Part shown: positions 1 to 7,097 of the stretch, in pieces
How the letters are laid out: every line of letters starts with the position of its first letter
Numbering within the stretch: the stretch's first letter is position 1
Source: CAZECR01 sp964510495
GTDB taxonomy: Bacteria > Patescibacteriota > Patescibacteriia > Magasanikbacterales > GWA2-37-8
Length of the DNA stretch: 17,477 nt
Direction: 5' to 3'
Assembly (NCBI GenBank): GCA_964510495.1
Contig: CAZECR010000024.1
Coordinates: 1 to 17,477, forward strand
Notes under the pieces: model-generated
Seen by the model: the letters and a program-made list of their open reading frames with translations, nothing else
The model's database searches: none
Told to the model about the DNA's origin: nothing
Program-made: the position numbers and the translations under genes

Positions 1-26
1 TTTCTAATGACTAAATAGTTGAAAAG

Positions 27-35
27 TGGTATTCT
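27..35 (+). promoter_or_regulatory. Putative extended -10 promoter for the dehydrogenase cluster
   Basis: TGG-TATTCT fits the TGN-TATNCT pattern seen before three other transcription units in this window. A start about 7 nt downstream would give a leader of roughly 26 nt before the ATG at 68. No convincing -35 box lies at the standard distance, which is tolerated in extended -10 promoters. Promoter activity is inferred from sequence only. Confidence 0.4.
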
Positions 36-67
36 TGAGATAGAAGCTATTTTTTATTTTTGCCGAT

Positions 68-1075
68 ATGCCATCACTGCCACGAATTTCTTTCTATGGA
101 CTCTGGCCGGAACTCCACGATTATGTTGTGGGCAAATTAGCTGTTGAAAAAATTAACCTACACCAAGAAGCGATTTCAATCGACACTCTTGATCTAGAAA
201 CTGAAGTTTTAGTGGTTTTTATTAATTCTGAGATCACCGAAAAAATTATTTCCGCACTTCCACGTCTTCGGTGCGTACTTACTATGAGTACAGGCTTCGA
301 TCATATCGACCTTGATGCTTGCAAAAAAAAGAACATTTCTGTTTCAAATGTGCCGTCGTACGGAGAAAATACGGTAGCTGAACACACTTTTGCTCTTATA
401 CTTGCCCTTACTCGAAAATTATTCCAATCTGTTAAACGAGTAAAAGAAGGTATTTTTGATTTTCAGGGACTTCGCGGAGTTGATCTGAAGGGAAAAACGC
501 TTGGAGTAATTGGTACGGGTAAGATTGGTTTTCATGTTATTCGTATTGCCAAAGGATTTGAAATGAACGTGGTCGCGTATGACACGAAACCAAATAGCGT
601 ACAGGCGGAAGATCTGGGGTATACGTACCAGCCGCTTGAAAAGGTGTTGCAACAATCAGACATTCTGACGCTTCACGTCCCACTACTCCCGACAACTGAG
701 CATCTTATTAACAAAGATAGTATCAAACTGATGAAGCGGGGGAGTATGCTGGTTAATACTGCCCGAGGTGGTTTGGTCGACCCGGAAGCCCTTCTTGAAG
801 GTCTGAACGATGGTACGCTTGCCGGGGCAGGGCTTGATGTGCTCGAAGATGAAGATTTATTGCAACATGTTGAAAAAATAATGAGCAGCACTAACCCTGA
901 CGCAAAATTTAAAACCTCGCTTATTAATAACCTTATTATTGACCACCCGAACACCATTGTGACCCCGCATAATGCCTTTAACAGCACCGAAGCGCTGCAA
1001 AGAATTATTGACGTGACTGTAGAAAATATTATTTCCTTTGCAGAAGGTAAGGAGCAAAACACTGTTTCTCTTTAA
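68..1075 (+). CDS. D-2-hydroxyacid dehydrogenase, probably D-lactate dehydrogenase
   Basis: An NAD-dependent 2-hydroxyacid dehydrogenase of 335 aa, the usual length for D-lactate dehydrogenases. The expected role is reduction of pyruvate to D-lactate in the cytoplasm, regenerating NAD+ during fermentation. The nucleotide-binding motif GTGKIG is at residues 149-154, with an acidic residue (D172) after the next strand, as in NAD-preferring members. The family catalytic triad is visible: R233 in NTARGG, a glutamate at 260/262 after GLDV, and H301 in TPHNAF. The segment between the glutamate and histidine (about 263-295) is long, as in D-lactate rather than glycerate or phosphoglycerate dehydrogenases. 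The gene ends 3 nt before the TspO gene, so the two are probably cotranscribed. The ATG at 68 has no Shine-Dalgarno but follows a T-rich leader. The exact 2-ketoacid substrate cannot be fixed from sequence. Confidence 0.88.
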   Translation: MPSLPRISFYGLWPELHDYVVGKLAVEKINLHQEAISIDTLDLETEVLVVFINSEITEKIISALPRLRCVLTMSTGFDHIDLDACKKKNISVSNVPSYGENTVAEHTFALILALTRKLFQSVKRVKEGIFDFQGLRGVDLKGKTLGVIGTGKIGFHVIRIAKGFEMNVVAYDTKPNSVQAEDLGYTYQPLEKVLQQSDILTLHVPLLPTTEHLINKDSIKLMKRGSMLVNTARGGLVDPEALLEGLNDGTLAGAGLDVLEDEDLLQHVEKIMSSTNPDAKFKTSLINNLIIDHPNTIVTPHNAFNSTEALQRIIDVTVENIISFAEGKEQNTVSL

Positions 1076-1078
1076 CAA

Positions 1079-1579
1079 ATGGATATGTCATTTTTTAAAA
1101 ACGAAAAACTTAAAAAAATTGTAGTACTTTGCGTTTTTGTTGGCATATGTGAATTAGTCGGTATTATTGGCGCCGTTTTTACGACCCCCTCGATACCAAC
1201 TTGGTACGCAACGCTTGTAAAACCCGCTTTGCAACCCCCTTCATGGATCTTTGGACCGGTATGGACAATACTTTATTTTTTAATGGGAGTAGCGGCTTTT
1301 CTTATTTGGGAACGACGAAACACTCAGAAAGGGGTGGGAGTTCCTTTGGTACTTTTTGGGATACAGCTAACCCTAAACTTCGTCTGGTCTTTTCTTTTTT
1401 TCAATGCTCACGCGCTGGGTTTGGCAGTAGCCGAAATTGCATTTTTGTGGCTGTCCATTGCTGCCTGTATCGTTACTTTTGCCAAAATTTCCAAGCCCGC
1501 CGCCGCTCTACTTATTCCTTATATACTATGGGTAAGTTTTGCCTCATATCTTAATTATGCAATTTATAGACTCAATTAA
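1079..1579 (+). CDS. tspO: TspO/MBR family membrane protein
   Basis: A 166-aa integral membrane protein of the TspO/peripheral benzodiazepine receptor family, which binds porphyrins and other hydrophobic ligands in a five-helix bundle. The family signatures are present in order: WYATLVKPALQPP near residues 41-53, then FGPVWTILY, then LNFVWSFLFF in the middle, and PYILWVSFASYLN near the C terminus. Five hydrophobic segments can be drawn. The start lies 3 nt after the upstream dehydrogenase; a second in-frame ATG at 1085 is equally possible and, unlike 1079, has the T at -1 typical of this window. The 3' end overlaps the next gene by 23 nt. The ligand is unknown here, and tetrapyrrole synthesis is usually lacking in Patescibacteria, so uptake or sensing of an external molecule is only an inference. 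Confidence 0.9.
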   Translation: MDMSFFKNEKLKKIVVLCVFVGICELVGIIGAVFTTPSIPTWYATLVKPALQPPSWIFGPVWTILYFLMGVAAFLIWERRNTQKGVGVPLVLFGIQLTLNFVWSFLFFNAHALGLAVAEIAFLWLSIAACIVTFAKISKPAAALLIPYILWVSFASYLNYAIYRLN

Positions 1580-2021
1580 TATCATCGATGTTTTCGGCCT
1601 GTTTATTTTTCTAGCGGGTTTTGTTATCGGACTCGGGGCAGTTACGGTTGTCGATATTCATGGCTTTTTGGGAAGAAAATCACGCTATTGGACTGAAGCG
1701 ACCACCCGCACTCACAAAGTCACCAAGCCAATGATTTGGGCCGGCATATTTTTGGCGATTCTTGGCGGCAGCATTTTGTACCGCCACGAGGGACTATACG
1801 GCATCCCGGGAATTCACGCTCTTCTGGCGGTCATGCTTATTCTTAACGGCTGTTTTCTTTCATTCAGTGTTAGTCCTTTTTTACTTGCCCGCGAAAAGAA
1901 TGGCCGAGCCGATGAACTACTACCTGCCGGTTGGCAAAAGAAAATTATTGTCAGCCTTATTATTTCAGACCTGGGCTGGTGGAGCGGGTTATTTTTACTC
2001 ACCGTTTATCTTCTAAAATAA
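1557..2021 (+). CDS. Four-helix membrane protein of unknown family
   Basis: I do not recognise a named family for this 154-aa protein. Four hydrophobic segments are visible at about residues 9-34, 58-76, 86-110 and 130-153. Four histidines (H35, H53, H77, H87) sit at or near helix ends, in the contexts VDIHGFLGR, TRTHKVTKP, YRHEG and GIHALL. Such a pattern can coordinate heme or metal in membrane proteins, but this is only a suggestion. I chose the ATG at 1557 over an in-frame TTG at 1539 because it is an ATG, has T at -1, and leaves a compact N terminus before the first helix. The 23-nt overlap with tspO implies translational coupling and possibly a shared function. The reading frame is well supported; the function is not. 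Confidence 0.75.
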   Translation: MQFIDSINIIDVFGLFIFLAGFVIGLGAVTVVDIHGFLGRKSRYWTEATTRTHKVTKPMIWAGIFLAILGGSILYRHEGLYGIPGIHALLAVMLILNGCFLSFSVSPFLLAREKNGRADELLPAGWQKKIIVSLIISDLGWWSGLFLLTVYLLK

Positions 2022-2039
2022 AAATTATCCACCGTGCGA

Positions 2040-2068
2040 TTGTTGTCTTCGCGGGTATCTGCTATACT
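2040..2068 (+). promoter_or_regulatory. Promoter of the Com-like gene
   Basis: TTGTTG (2040-2045) and TATACT (2063-2068) are separated by 17 nt, and a TGC immediately before the -10 makes it an extended -10 element. Transcription would start near 2075, leaving about 65 nt of leader that includes the hairpin at 2103-2128. Confidence 0.55.
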
Positions 2069-2102
2069 CTAAATTATACAATAAGTAGTGGCTTAGGTTA
2101 TT

Positions 2103-2128
2103 CTAATCTACTATATGTAGTAAATTAG
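2103..2128 (+). promoter_or_regulatory. Leader hairpin upstream of the Com-like gene
   Basis: CTAAT-C-TACTA, loop TATG, TAGTA-A-ATTAG forms an 11-position inverted repeat with a single C/A mismatch. It lies between the predicted transcription start and the ATG at 2141, and TTTTCTT follows it. It could act as a weak attenuator, a protein-binding site or an mRNA-stability element. The stem is AT-rich, so strong termination is unlikely. Confidence 0.4.
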
Positions 2129-2140
2129 TTTTCTTACCCT

Positions 2141-2350
2141 ATGGCAACCGTTTGTCTTAAGGAATATCGGTGTCAAGAATGCAAAAAGTTGTTATTTAAA
2201 GGCGCCCTGGTTGAAAGCGTGGTTGAAGTTCGCTGTAAACATTGCCATTCTATGAACACTGTAGCCAGCAGTACCTTTAACGAACTTCTCTGCGCTGTGT
2301 TTCCTTGCCCAAACCGTAAGACTGTCGCAGCAGACCATTCTACGCCATAA
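2141..2350 (+). CDS. Com-like zinc-ribbon protein
   Basis: A 69-aa protein with two CxxC pairs (C11/C14 in CQECKKLLFK and C32/C35 in CKHC), the arrangement of the small zinc-ribbon family related to phage Mu Com, which binds mRNA and controls translation. The core (residues 8-41) resembles Com-type proteins: a C..C-KLLF knuckle, a short beta hairpin (ESVVEVRC), then the second knuckle. The C-terminal 28 residues, including another CxxxxC (C51, C56), are not part of that core. It has its own promoter and hairpin leader and lies 73 nt upstream of pyrD. Nucleic-acid binding is likely from the fold; a role in regulating translation is inferred from the Mu relative and not shown here. Confidence 0.75.
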   Translation: MATVCLKEYRCQECKKLLFKGALVESVVEVRCKHCHSMNTVASSTFNELLCAVFPCPNRKTVAADHSTP

Positions 2351-2391
2351 CAATCTCTAGTCACTTTTTTTATTACTCGAAGCTCTTGAAG

Positions 2392-2420
2392 CTCCTCCAA
2401 AAGGGAGTTTTTTATTTTTT
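2392..2420 (+). terminator. Possible weak terminator ahead of pyrD
   Basis: CTCCT, loop CCAAAA, GGGAG gives a stem of five pairs (one G-U), followed by T6-A-T6. It ends only 3 nt before the pyrD ATG at 2424. It could terminate the Com-like transcript or attenuate pyrD, but the same T-rich stretch resembles the leaders of other genes here, so termination is uncertain. Confidence 0.35.
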
Positions 2421-2423
2421 ACT

Positions 2424-3515
2424 ATGCTTTACAAAAATTGTATTCGTCCATTGCTTTTTAAGTATACTGATCCAGAGAATATTCATGAAACAGCACTCAT
2501 TCTGCTTGATGCAGTAAGTAAAAATTTTATTCTTAAAAAAATTTGTTTACGCTTGCTTCAGATGCATGATAATCGTTTGCGTATATCGATTGGGCATCTA
2601 CGACTTGCAAATCCAGTCGGGCTGGCAGCAGGGTTTGATAAAAATATTACTGCACCGCTTGCGTACCCAATGCTTGGGTTTGGCTGGGTGGAGTTTGGTT
2701 CCATTACCTACTCAGCTCAAGAAGGTAATCTTAAACCGCGGTTATGGAGATTGCCAAAGGATAGAGGTTTAATTGTCCATTATGGTTTAGCCAATGACGG
2801 GGCACAAAGAACTCTGGAGCGATATAACGAAATACAGCCACATAGCATTCCCTATGGCATCAGCATCGCTCCGACCAATGGACTGAGTGGGCCCGCCATG
2901 GCAGAAGATTATCTTAAAACTTTTTTGGCCGTGGAAAGCAGCGCTGACTACATTACACTCAATGTTAGTTGTCCTAATGTAGCGGGAGAAAGTATCTTTT
3001 CTCAACTGTCATTTATAAAACTATTACTGACAGTTATTTCGACGCGACAAAAAATGATTGAATCTCGGAAAGATATTTTTATAAAAATAGGATCTCGTCT
3101 CAGCGACGCCGACCTCGCTAAAATTGTTGAATACGCACTCGACGCAAAAATAACCGGTATTATCGCCACAAATTTAATCAAAGACCGATCAGACATGGCT
3201 TTTGAAAGCACTCCGGAAGAACTTAACCATCCCGGTGGAATTTCCGGTAAGCCCTTGCAAGCCATGAGTACGAGAACAATCCGTACGCTGTATCGGCTCA
3301 GCAAAGGCAAGCTCAAAATAATTGGTGTGGGTGGAATTTTTACAGCTGAGGACGCCTATCACAAAATTAAAGCCGGTGCGACCGCCGTGCAGCTTGTAAC
3401 AGGCTTTATCTACGGCGGCCCGGCAGCAATAAGCGCCATCAATAAAGGACTTATCCGCCTGATGACCAAAGATGGTTTTAAAAATATTTCAGAAGCAGTT
3501 GGCACAGAAGCTTAA
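2424..3515 (+). CDS. pyrD: Dihydroorotate dehydrogenase, class 2-like with Cys catalytic base
   Basis: This 363-aa FMN enzyme oxidises dihydroorotate to orotate in pyrimidine synthesis. Class 2 features are present: an N-terminal helical extension (residues 1-50, with DPENIHETAL) that in relatives forms the quinone tunnel and membrane contact, GLAAGFDKN at 66-74, FGSITY with GNLKPRLWRL, and the FMN-binding C-terminal half (GGISGKPL, GVGGIFTAEDA, GATAVQL). At the catalytic-base position, NVSCPN (C183) has cysteine, as in class 1 enzymes, where class 2 enzymes have serine (NISSPN). The lysine and asparagine pockets (KIG at 221-223, ATN at 248-250) are retained. The start ATG follows a T-rich leader without Shine-Dalgarno. 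Dihydroorotate dehydrogenase activity is well supported; the electron acceptor (quinone or other) is not settled. Confidence 0.92.
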   Translation: MLYKNCIRPLLFKYTDPENIHETALILLDAVSKNFILKKICLRLLQMHDNRLRISIGHLRLANPVGLAAGFDKNITAPLAYPMLGFGWVEFGSITYSAQEGNLKPRLWRLPKDRGLIVHYGLANDGAQRTLERYNEIQPHSIPYGISIAPTNGLSGPAMAEDYLKTFLAVESSADYITLNVSCPNVAGESIFSQLSFIKLLLTVISTRQKMIESRKDIFIKIGSRLSDADLAKIVEYALDAKITGIIATNLIKDRSDMAFESTPEELNHPGGISGKPLQAMSTRTIRTLYRLSKGKLKIIGVGGIFTAEDAYHKIKAGATAVQLVTGFIYGGPAAISAINKGLIRLMTKDGFKNISEAVGTEA

Positions 3516-3526
3516 ATTACTATTCT
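3499..3526 (+). promoter_or_regulatory. Putative promoter of the nrd operon
   Basis: TTGGCA (3499-3504) and TATTCT (3521-3526) are 16 nt apart and lie across the 3' end of pyrD. Initiation near 3533 would give a leader of only about 9 nt before the nrdD ATG at 3542. Readthrough from pyrD is also possible. Confidence 0.4.
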
Positions 3527-3541
3527 TTTATTTACTCACGT

Positions 3542-5659
3542 ATGCCCGTGTACAAAATACAAAAAAGAAATGGCGCAATTGTTGATTTTGATCTTGCTAA
3601 AATTGTAATTGCGATTCAAAAGGCCATGCTCGCAGCAAAGCAAGTATCTGATATTCCAACGCTTACCTTGGCAGGTGCCGCCCAAGCAACGCTGGAAGAA
3701 CGTTTTGTGTGTACTATTCCCTCGGTAGAAGCGGTGCAGGATATTGTGGAACAGACATTGATAAAAGCAAACCTGGCTGCTGCTGCGAAAGCATATATTT
3801 TGTACCGGGCCAAACGTGGTGAGGCACGCAGCGAAAGAAATGTGGTTGTCGAAGTAGAAAAAACCATTGCCGAATATCTCAATCGCTTGGATTGGCGCGT
3901 CAATGCTAATTCAAACCAAGGGTACTCGTTGGGCGGGATGATTTTAAATACAGCCGGCAAGGTAACTGCAAATTATTGGCTTTCGCATATTTACCCCGCC
4001 GAAATTGGCGATGCACATCGAAACGCAGACCTGCATATACACGACTTAGATATGTTTTCCGGCTACTGTGCGGGCTGGAGTTTGCGGGTACTCCTCGAAG
4101 AAGGTTTTAATGGCGTGCCGGATAAAATTGAGTCAGGTCCGCCAAAACATTTATCGTCAGCGGTGGCCCAAATGGTTAATTTTTTGGGAACGCTACAAAA
4201 CGAATGGGCTGGTGCGCAAGCATTTTCGAGTTTTGATACGTATCTCGCCCCGTTTGTAAAAAAATATGCTTTAGAGCTTGAACAGGATATACGAAGCGAA
4301 GGTATTATGTTCCCATCACCTGAAGCACAAGAAAAATATATTGATCGCAAAGTATATGAATATGTCTACCAAAACATGCAGTCATTTGTTTTTAACCTCA
4401 ACATCCCGTCACGGTGGGGTACGCAGACGCCATTTACCAATATCACGCTCGATTGGAATTGTCCGGACGATTTAAAGCCTAAGCAGCTTATCCTTGGAGG
4501 TAAACCGTTTGCCTATACTTTCGGTGAACTCGAAAAAGAAATGAACATTATTAACCGGGCCTTTATTGAAGTAATGACAGAGGGCGATAATAAAGGCCGC
4601 ACCTTCACCTTCCCAATCCCAACGTACAATATCACTAAAGATTTTGACTGGGATGATCCGAAAAATGTACCACTTTTTGAAATGACCGCTAAATACGGAA
4701 CACCCTATTTTCAAAATTTTATTAACTCCAGCTTGAACCCCGGCGATGTTCGCTCCATGTGCTGCCGACTGCAGCTCGACATGAAAGAATTGCGTAAACG
4801 TGGTGGTGGTTTATTCGGATCAGCTGAAATGACCGGTTCAATCGGTGTGGTAACTATAAATAGTGCGCGTATCGGGTATTTGGCACGGGGTAGTGAAGAG
4901 CAATTTTTCTCCCGTCTTACGTATCTCATGGAACTGGCCAAAACCTCGCTTGAAATAAAACGTAAAGAAATTCAAAAGTGGATTGCCGCCGGACTCTTCC
5001 CCTACACCAAGCGCTATCTGGGCTATTTGAAAAATCATTTTTCGACGATCGGTGTCAACGGTCTTAACGAAGCGATACGGAATTTTACTGACGGCAAGGA
5101 AAATATTGCAACACCGTGGGGTCAGGATTTTGCTGCACGAGTCCTCGATAGTATGCGTGCTAAACTGCAGGACTTCCAAACAGAAACCAAAAATCTCTAT
5201 AACCTGGAAGCCACTCCAGCCGAAGGCACAACATATCGTTTTGCCAAAGAAGATCAAAAACGTTTTTCAGATATTCTTCAAGCGGGTACGGCAGATGCAC
5301 CCTATTACACCAACTCATCCCAACTCCCGGTCGGTTACACCGACGACGTATTTGAAGCATTAACACTTCAGGATAAACTTCAGACCAAATATACCGGCGG
5401 AACAGTTTTACACTGTTATATGAGCGAACGTATTTCGACCGGTTCCGCGTGCCGAAACCTGGTCCGAAAAATTTTAACGAACTTTAAACTCCCGTACATT
5501 ACCATAACACCGACATTTTCTATTTGTCCCAAACACGGCTATCTCGCTGGTGAATGGGACTGGTGCCCAACGTGTGATGCTGCACTCGGTATTGCAGAGC
5601 CTGCACGGCATGACGCTCGCCTTTATGAAAAGTATGCCAGTAGAGTACCTGCTCAATAA
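3542..5659 (+). CDS. nrdD: Anaerobic ribonucleoside-triphosphate reductase, large part lacking the glycyl-radical loop
   Basis: Class III ribonucleotide reductase, which makes deoxyribonucleotides without oxygen (705 aa). An ATP-cone regulatory domain is at about residues 1-95. The ten-stranded barrel follows, with HIHDLDMFSGYCAGWSL carrying the radical-accepting cysteine C176, SMCCRLQL near 405-410, and RGGGLFGSAE starting at 420. Near the C terminus C662-x2-H665 and C675-x2-C678 form the expected zinc site. Normally the glycyl-radical segment (RVxGYxRPV...GK) follows directly. Here the protein instead ends 27 residues after the zinc site in a tail without a glycyl motif, and the missing segment is encoded by the next ORF. 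The break is not a simple frameshift: the downstream frame has a stop (TAA, 5671-5673) before its own ATG, and the two stops are staggered. The chain would need the separate radical subunit to be active. Confidence 0.93.
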   Translation: MPVYKIQKRNGAIVDFDLAKIVIAIQKAMLAAKQVSDIPTLTLAGAAQATLEERFVCTIPSVEAVQDIVEQTLIKANLAAAAKAYILYRAKRGEARSERNVVVEVEKTIAEYLNRLDWRVNANSNQGYSLGGMILNTAGKVTANYWLSHIYPAEIGDAHRNADLHIHDLDMFSGYCAGWSLRVLLEEGFNGVPDKIESGPPKHLSSAVAQMVNFLGTLQNEWAGAQAFSSFDTYLAPFVKKYALELEQDIRSEGIMFPSPEAQEKYIDRKVYEYVYQNMQSFVFNLNIPSRWGTQTPFTNITLDWNCPDDLKPKQLILGGKPFAYTFGELEKEMNIINRAFIEVMTEGDNKGRTFTFPIPTYNITKDFDWDDPKNVPLFEMTAKYGTPYFQNFINSSLNPGDVRSMCCRLQLDMKELRKRGGGLFGSAEMTGSIGVVTINSARIGYLARGSEEQFFSRLTYLMELAKTSLEIKRKEIQKWIAAGLFPYTKRYLGYLKNHFSTIGVNGLNEAIRNFTDGKENIATPWGQDFAARVLDSMRAKLQDFQTETKNLYNLEATPAEGTTYRFAKEDQKRFSDILQAGTADAPYYTNSSQLPVGYTDDVFEALTLQDKLQTKYTGGTVLHCYMSERISTGSACRNLVRKILTNFKLPYITITPTFSICPKHGYLAGEWDWCPTCDAALGIAEPARHDARLYEKYASRVPAQ

Positions 5660-5679
5660 TTATTATTAAATAAAATACT

Positions 5680-5862
5680 ATGGAAAACCAACAACAATCC
5701 GAGCGAACACGCTGTGAAGTATGGACGCGGGTTATGGGCTACCACCGCCCCGTATCGCACTTTAACATTGGCAAAAAGTCGGAGCATTATTCACGCAAAC
5801 ATTTTGAAGAATGCATAGCGGCAAACTCCGAGTTTACCGCGCGCTATGCTTCCTGTGTTTAA
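5680..5862 (+). CDS. Stand-alone glycyl-radical subunit of class III ribonucleotide reductase
   Basis: A 60-aa protein consisting almost entirely of the C-terminal glycyl-radical region of NrdD. RVMGYHRPV places the radical glycine at G20 (codon 5737-5739), followed by the conserved FNIGKKSE and SRKHFEE segments. An unrelated, hydrophilic 11-residue leader (MENQQQSERTR) precedes the conserved part, which begins CEVWTR. It starts 20 nt after the nrdD stop in another frame and ends 11 nt before nrdG, so all three are probably cotranscribed. The expected role is to dock on NrdD, receive the glycyl radical from NrdG and deliver it to C176. A parallel is YfiD/GrcA, a small glycyl-radical protein that can rescue damaged pyruvate formate-lyase. 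Unlike that case, no intact NrdD is visible in this window. The family assignment is strong; two-chain function is inferred. Confidence 0.85.
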   Translation: MENQQQSERTRCEVWTRVMGYHRPVSHFNIGKKSEHYSRKHFEECIAANSEFTARYASCV

Positions 5863-5873
5863 AAACAAATCTT

Positions 5874-6581
5874 ATGCTTATTTCCGGAATTGAGCAATGC
5901 ACGCTCGTTGACTATCCCGAAAAAACAGCTTGTATTATTTTTACCCCGGGTTGTAATTTTCGGTGCGGCTACTGCCATAACCCCGAGTTTGTATTGCCGG
6001 AAAAAATTATCCAGCTCAAAAACAGCTTTATTCCGGAAACCGCCGTATTTAACTTTTTAAATGAACGACGCGGTTTTTTGGATGGAGTAGTAATTAGCGG
6101 CGGCGAACCCACCATTATGCCGGATCTTATACCGTTCATGGATACGATAAAATCGCTTGGTTATTTGGTGAAGCTTGATACCAACGGCAATCGCCCCGAA
6201 GTGCTGGAACAAGCAGTTACTTCCGGTGTTGTTGATTATGTCGCAATGGATGTTAAAACAAGCCTGGCCGAATACCCCACACTAGTAGGCCCGGCAGTGA
6301 ACCCAGAAGCAATCAAAAAAAGCGTTGAATTCCTTAAGGCAGGACACCTGGATTATGAATTCCGCTGCACGCTCATTAAAGAAATTCATTCTCCACCAAT
6401 TCTTGAAGACATGGCTCGCCTGATGGGTCGCGCCAAGCAGATATTCTTGCAATCGTTCCGAAGCGCCATCACGCTTAAGCCATCTTTCAAAAACTTTCAT
6501 GCCTTTTCTGAACAAGAAATGAAAGTACTGGCGCGTACTTTTTTACAACACGCCGAAAAAGTAACCTTACGCTTAGCCTAA
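5874..6581 (+). CDS. nrdG: NrdG-type radical-SAM activating enzyme
   Basis: A 235-aa radical S-adenosylmethionine enzyme that generates the glycyl radical on class III ribonucleotide reductase. The [4Fe-4S] motif CNFRCGYC gives C27, C31 and C34; the SAM-binding GGE is at 76-78 (ISGGEPT); DVKTS and the LIKEIHSP region complete the barrel. Length and the N-terminal ISGIEQCTLVDYPEK segment match the longer activase subtype rather than the roughly 154-aa E. coli NrdG. I chose the ATG at 5874 rather than an in-frame ATG at 5811, because 5811 lies inside the glycyl-radical ORF and adds 21 residues without family similarity. Its place directly after the split reductase supports the assignment. Its substrate here would be the small separate glycyl subunit, perhaps only when bound to NrdD. 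Confidence 0.92.
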   Translation: MLISGIEQCTLVDYPEKTACIIFTPGCNFRCGYCHNPEFVLPEKIIQLKNSFIPETAVFNFLNERRGFLDGVVISGGEPTIMPDLIPFMDTIKSLGYLVKLDTNGNRPEVLEQAVTSGVVDYVAMDVKTSLAEYPTLVGPAVNPEAIKKSVEFLKAGHLDYEFRCTLIKEIHSPPILEDMARLMGRAKQIFLQSFRSAITLKPSFKNFHAFSEQEMKVLARTFLQHAEKVTLRLA

Positions 6582-6599
6582 ACATAATTTATTATTTAT

Positions 6600-7097
6600 A
6601 TGACATATATTGCTGATGTTTACCTTTGGACAGCTGCCCGATTTTCGCTGGGAATAATTTTTTTATGGGCGTTCTTGGATAAAATGTTTGGCCTTAATTT
6701 TGCTACTCCCCCAGGACAGGCTTGGATTAATGGTATTTCACCAACTAAAGGATTTCTGACCTACGGAGTAGATGGAATATTAGCACCATTTTTTCATGCC
6801 CTTGCCGGAAGTATAGTCGTCGACTGGCTTTTTATGCTGGGCTTGGTTGGTATTGGTGTCACGCTTGTCCTTGGTATTGCTACTAAAATTTCAGGAAAAC
6901 TAGGTGCGCTTTTGATGCTCATACTATGGTTAGCACGTTTGCCTTCGGAAAATAATCCGGTTATTGATGAGCATAGTATCTGTACAATCCTCTTGCTGGG
7001 GATTGCAACTTCCACTATTCGTTCAGAGGATTATTATGGACTCGGAAAATGGTGGAAAAAAATTTCTTGGGTAAAGAGGTTTTCGTTCTTGGAATAA
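6600..7097 (+). CDS. DoxX-like membrane protein
   Basis: A 165-aa membrane protein resembling the DoxX family. The N-terminal helix (about residues 8-31, RFSLGIIFLWAFLDKMFG) has the family's R...G..F...G/D-K pattern, and further hydrophobic segments lie at about 73-97, 99-113 and 126-140. The family includes a subunit of archaeal thiosulfate:quinone oxidoreductase and many proteins of unknown function. The extra stretch at 32-66 (GQAWINGISPTKGF, then YGVDGILAPFF) is common in DoxX proteins with an outer loop. It starts 19 nt after nrdG and is probably the last gene of the operon. A link to the redox needs of the reductase is possible but unproven. No terminator is visible after it. Confidence 0.72.
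   Translation: MTYIADVYLWTAARFSLGIIFLWAFLDKMFGLNFATPPGQAWINGISPTKGFLTYGVDGILAPFFHALAGSIVVDWLFMLGLVGIGVTLVLGIATKISGKLGALLMLILWLARLPSENNPVIDEHSICTILLLGIATSTIRSEDYYGLGKWWKKISWVKRFSFLE

Noticed and set aside
1539..1556. TTG start for the four-helix membrane protein
   Set aside because: A TTG further into tspO adds only six residues; the ATG at 1557 fits the T-at-minus-1 pattern.
5640..5690. NrdD split explained as a sequencing frameshift or simple stop readthrough
   Set aside because: The downstream frame has its own TAA at 5671-5673 before the ATG. NrdD stops earlier in a different frame with an unrelated tail, and the gap looks like a normal leader. One indel cannot fuse the two.
5811..5873. 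Longer nrdG start at 5811
   Set aside because: It would begin inside the glycyl-radical ORF and add 21 residues without resemblance to the family; the ATG at 5874 starts exactly at the conserved N terminus.
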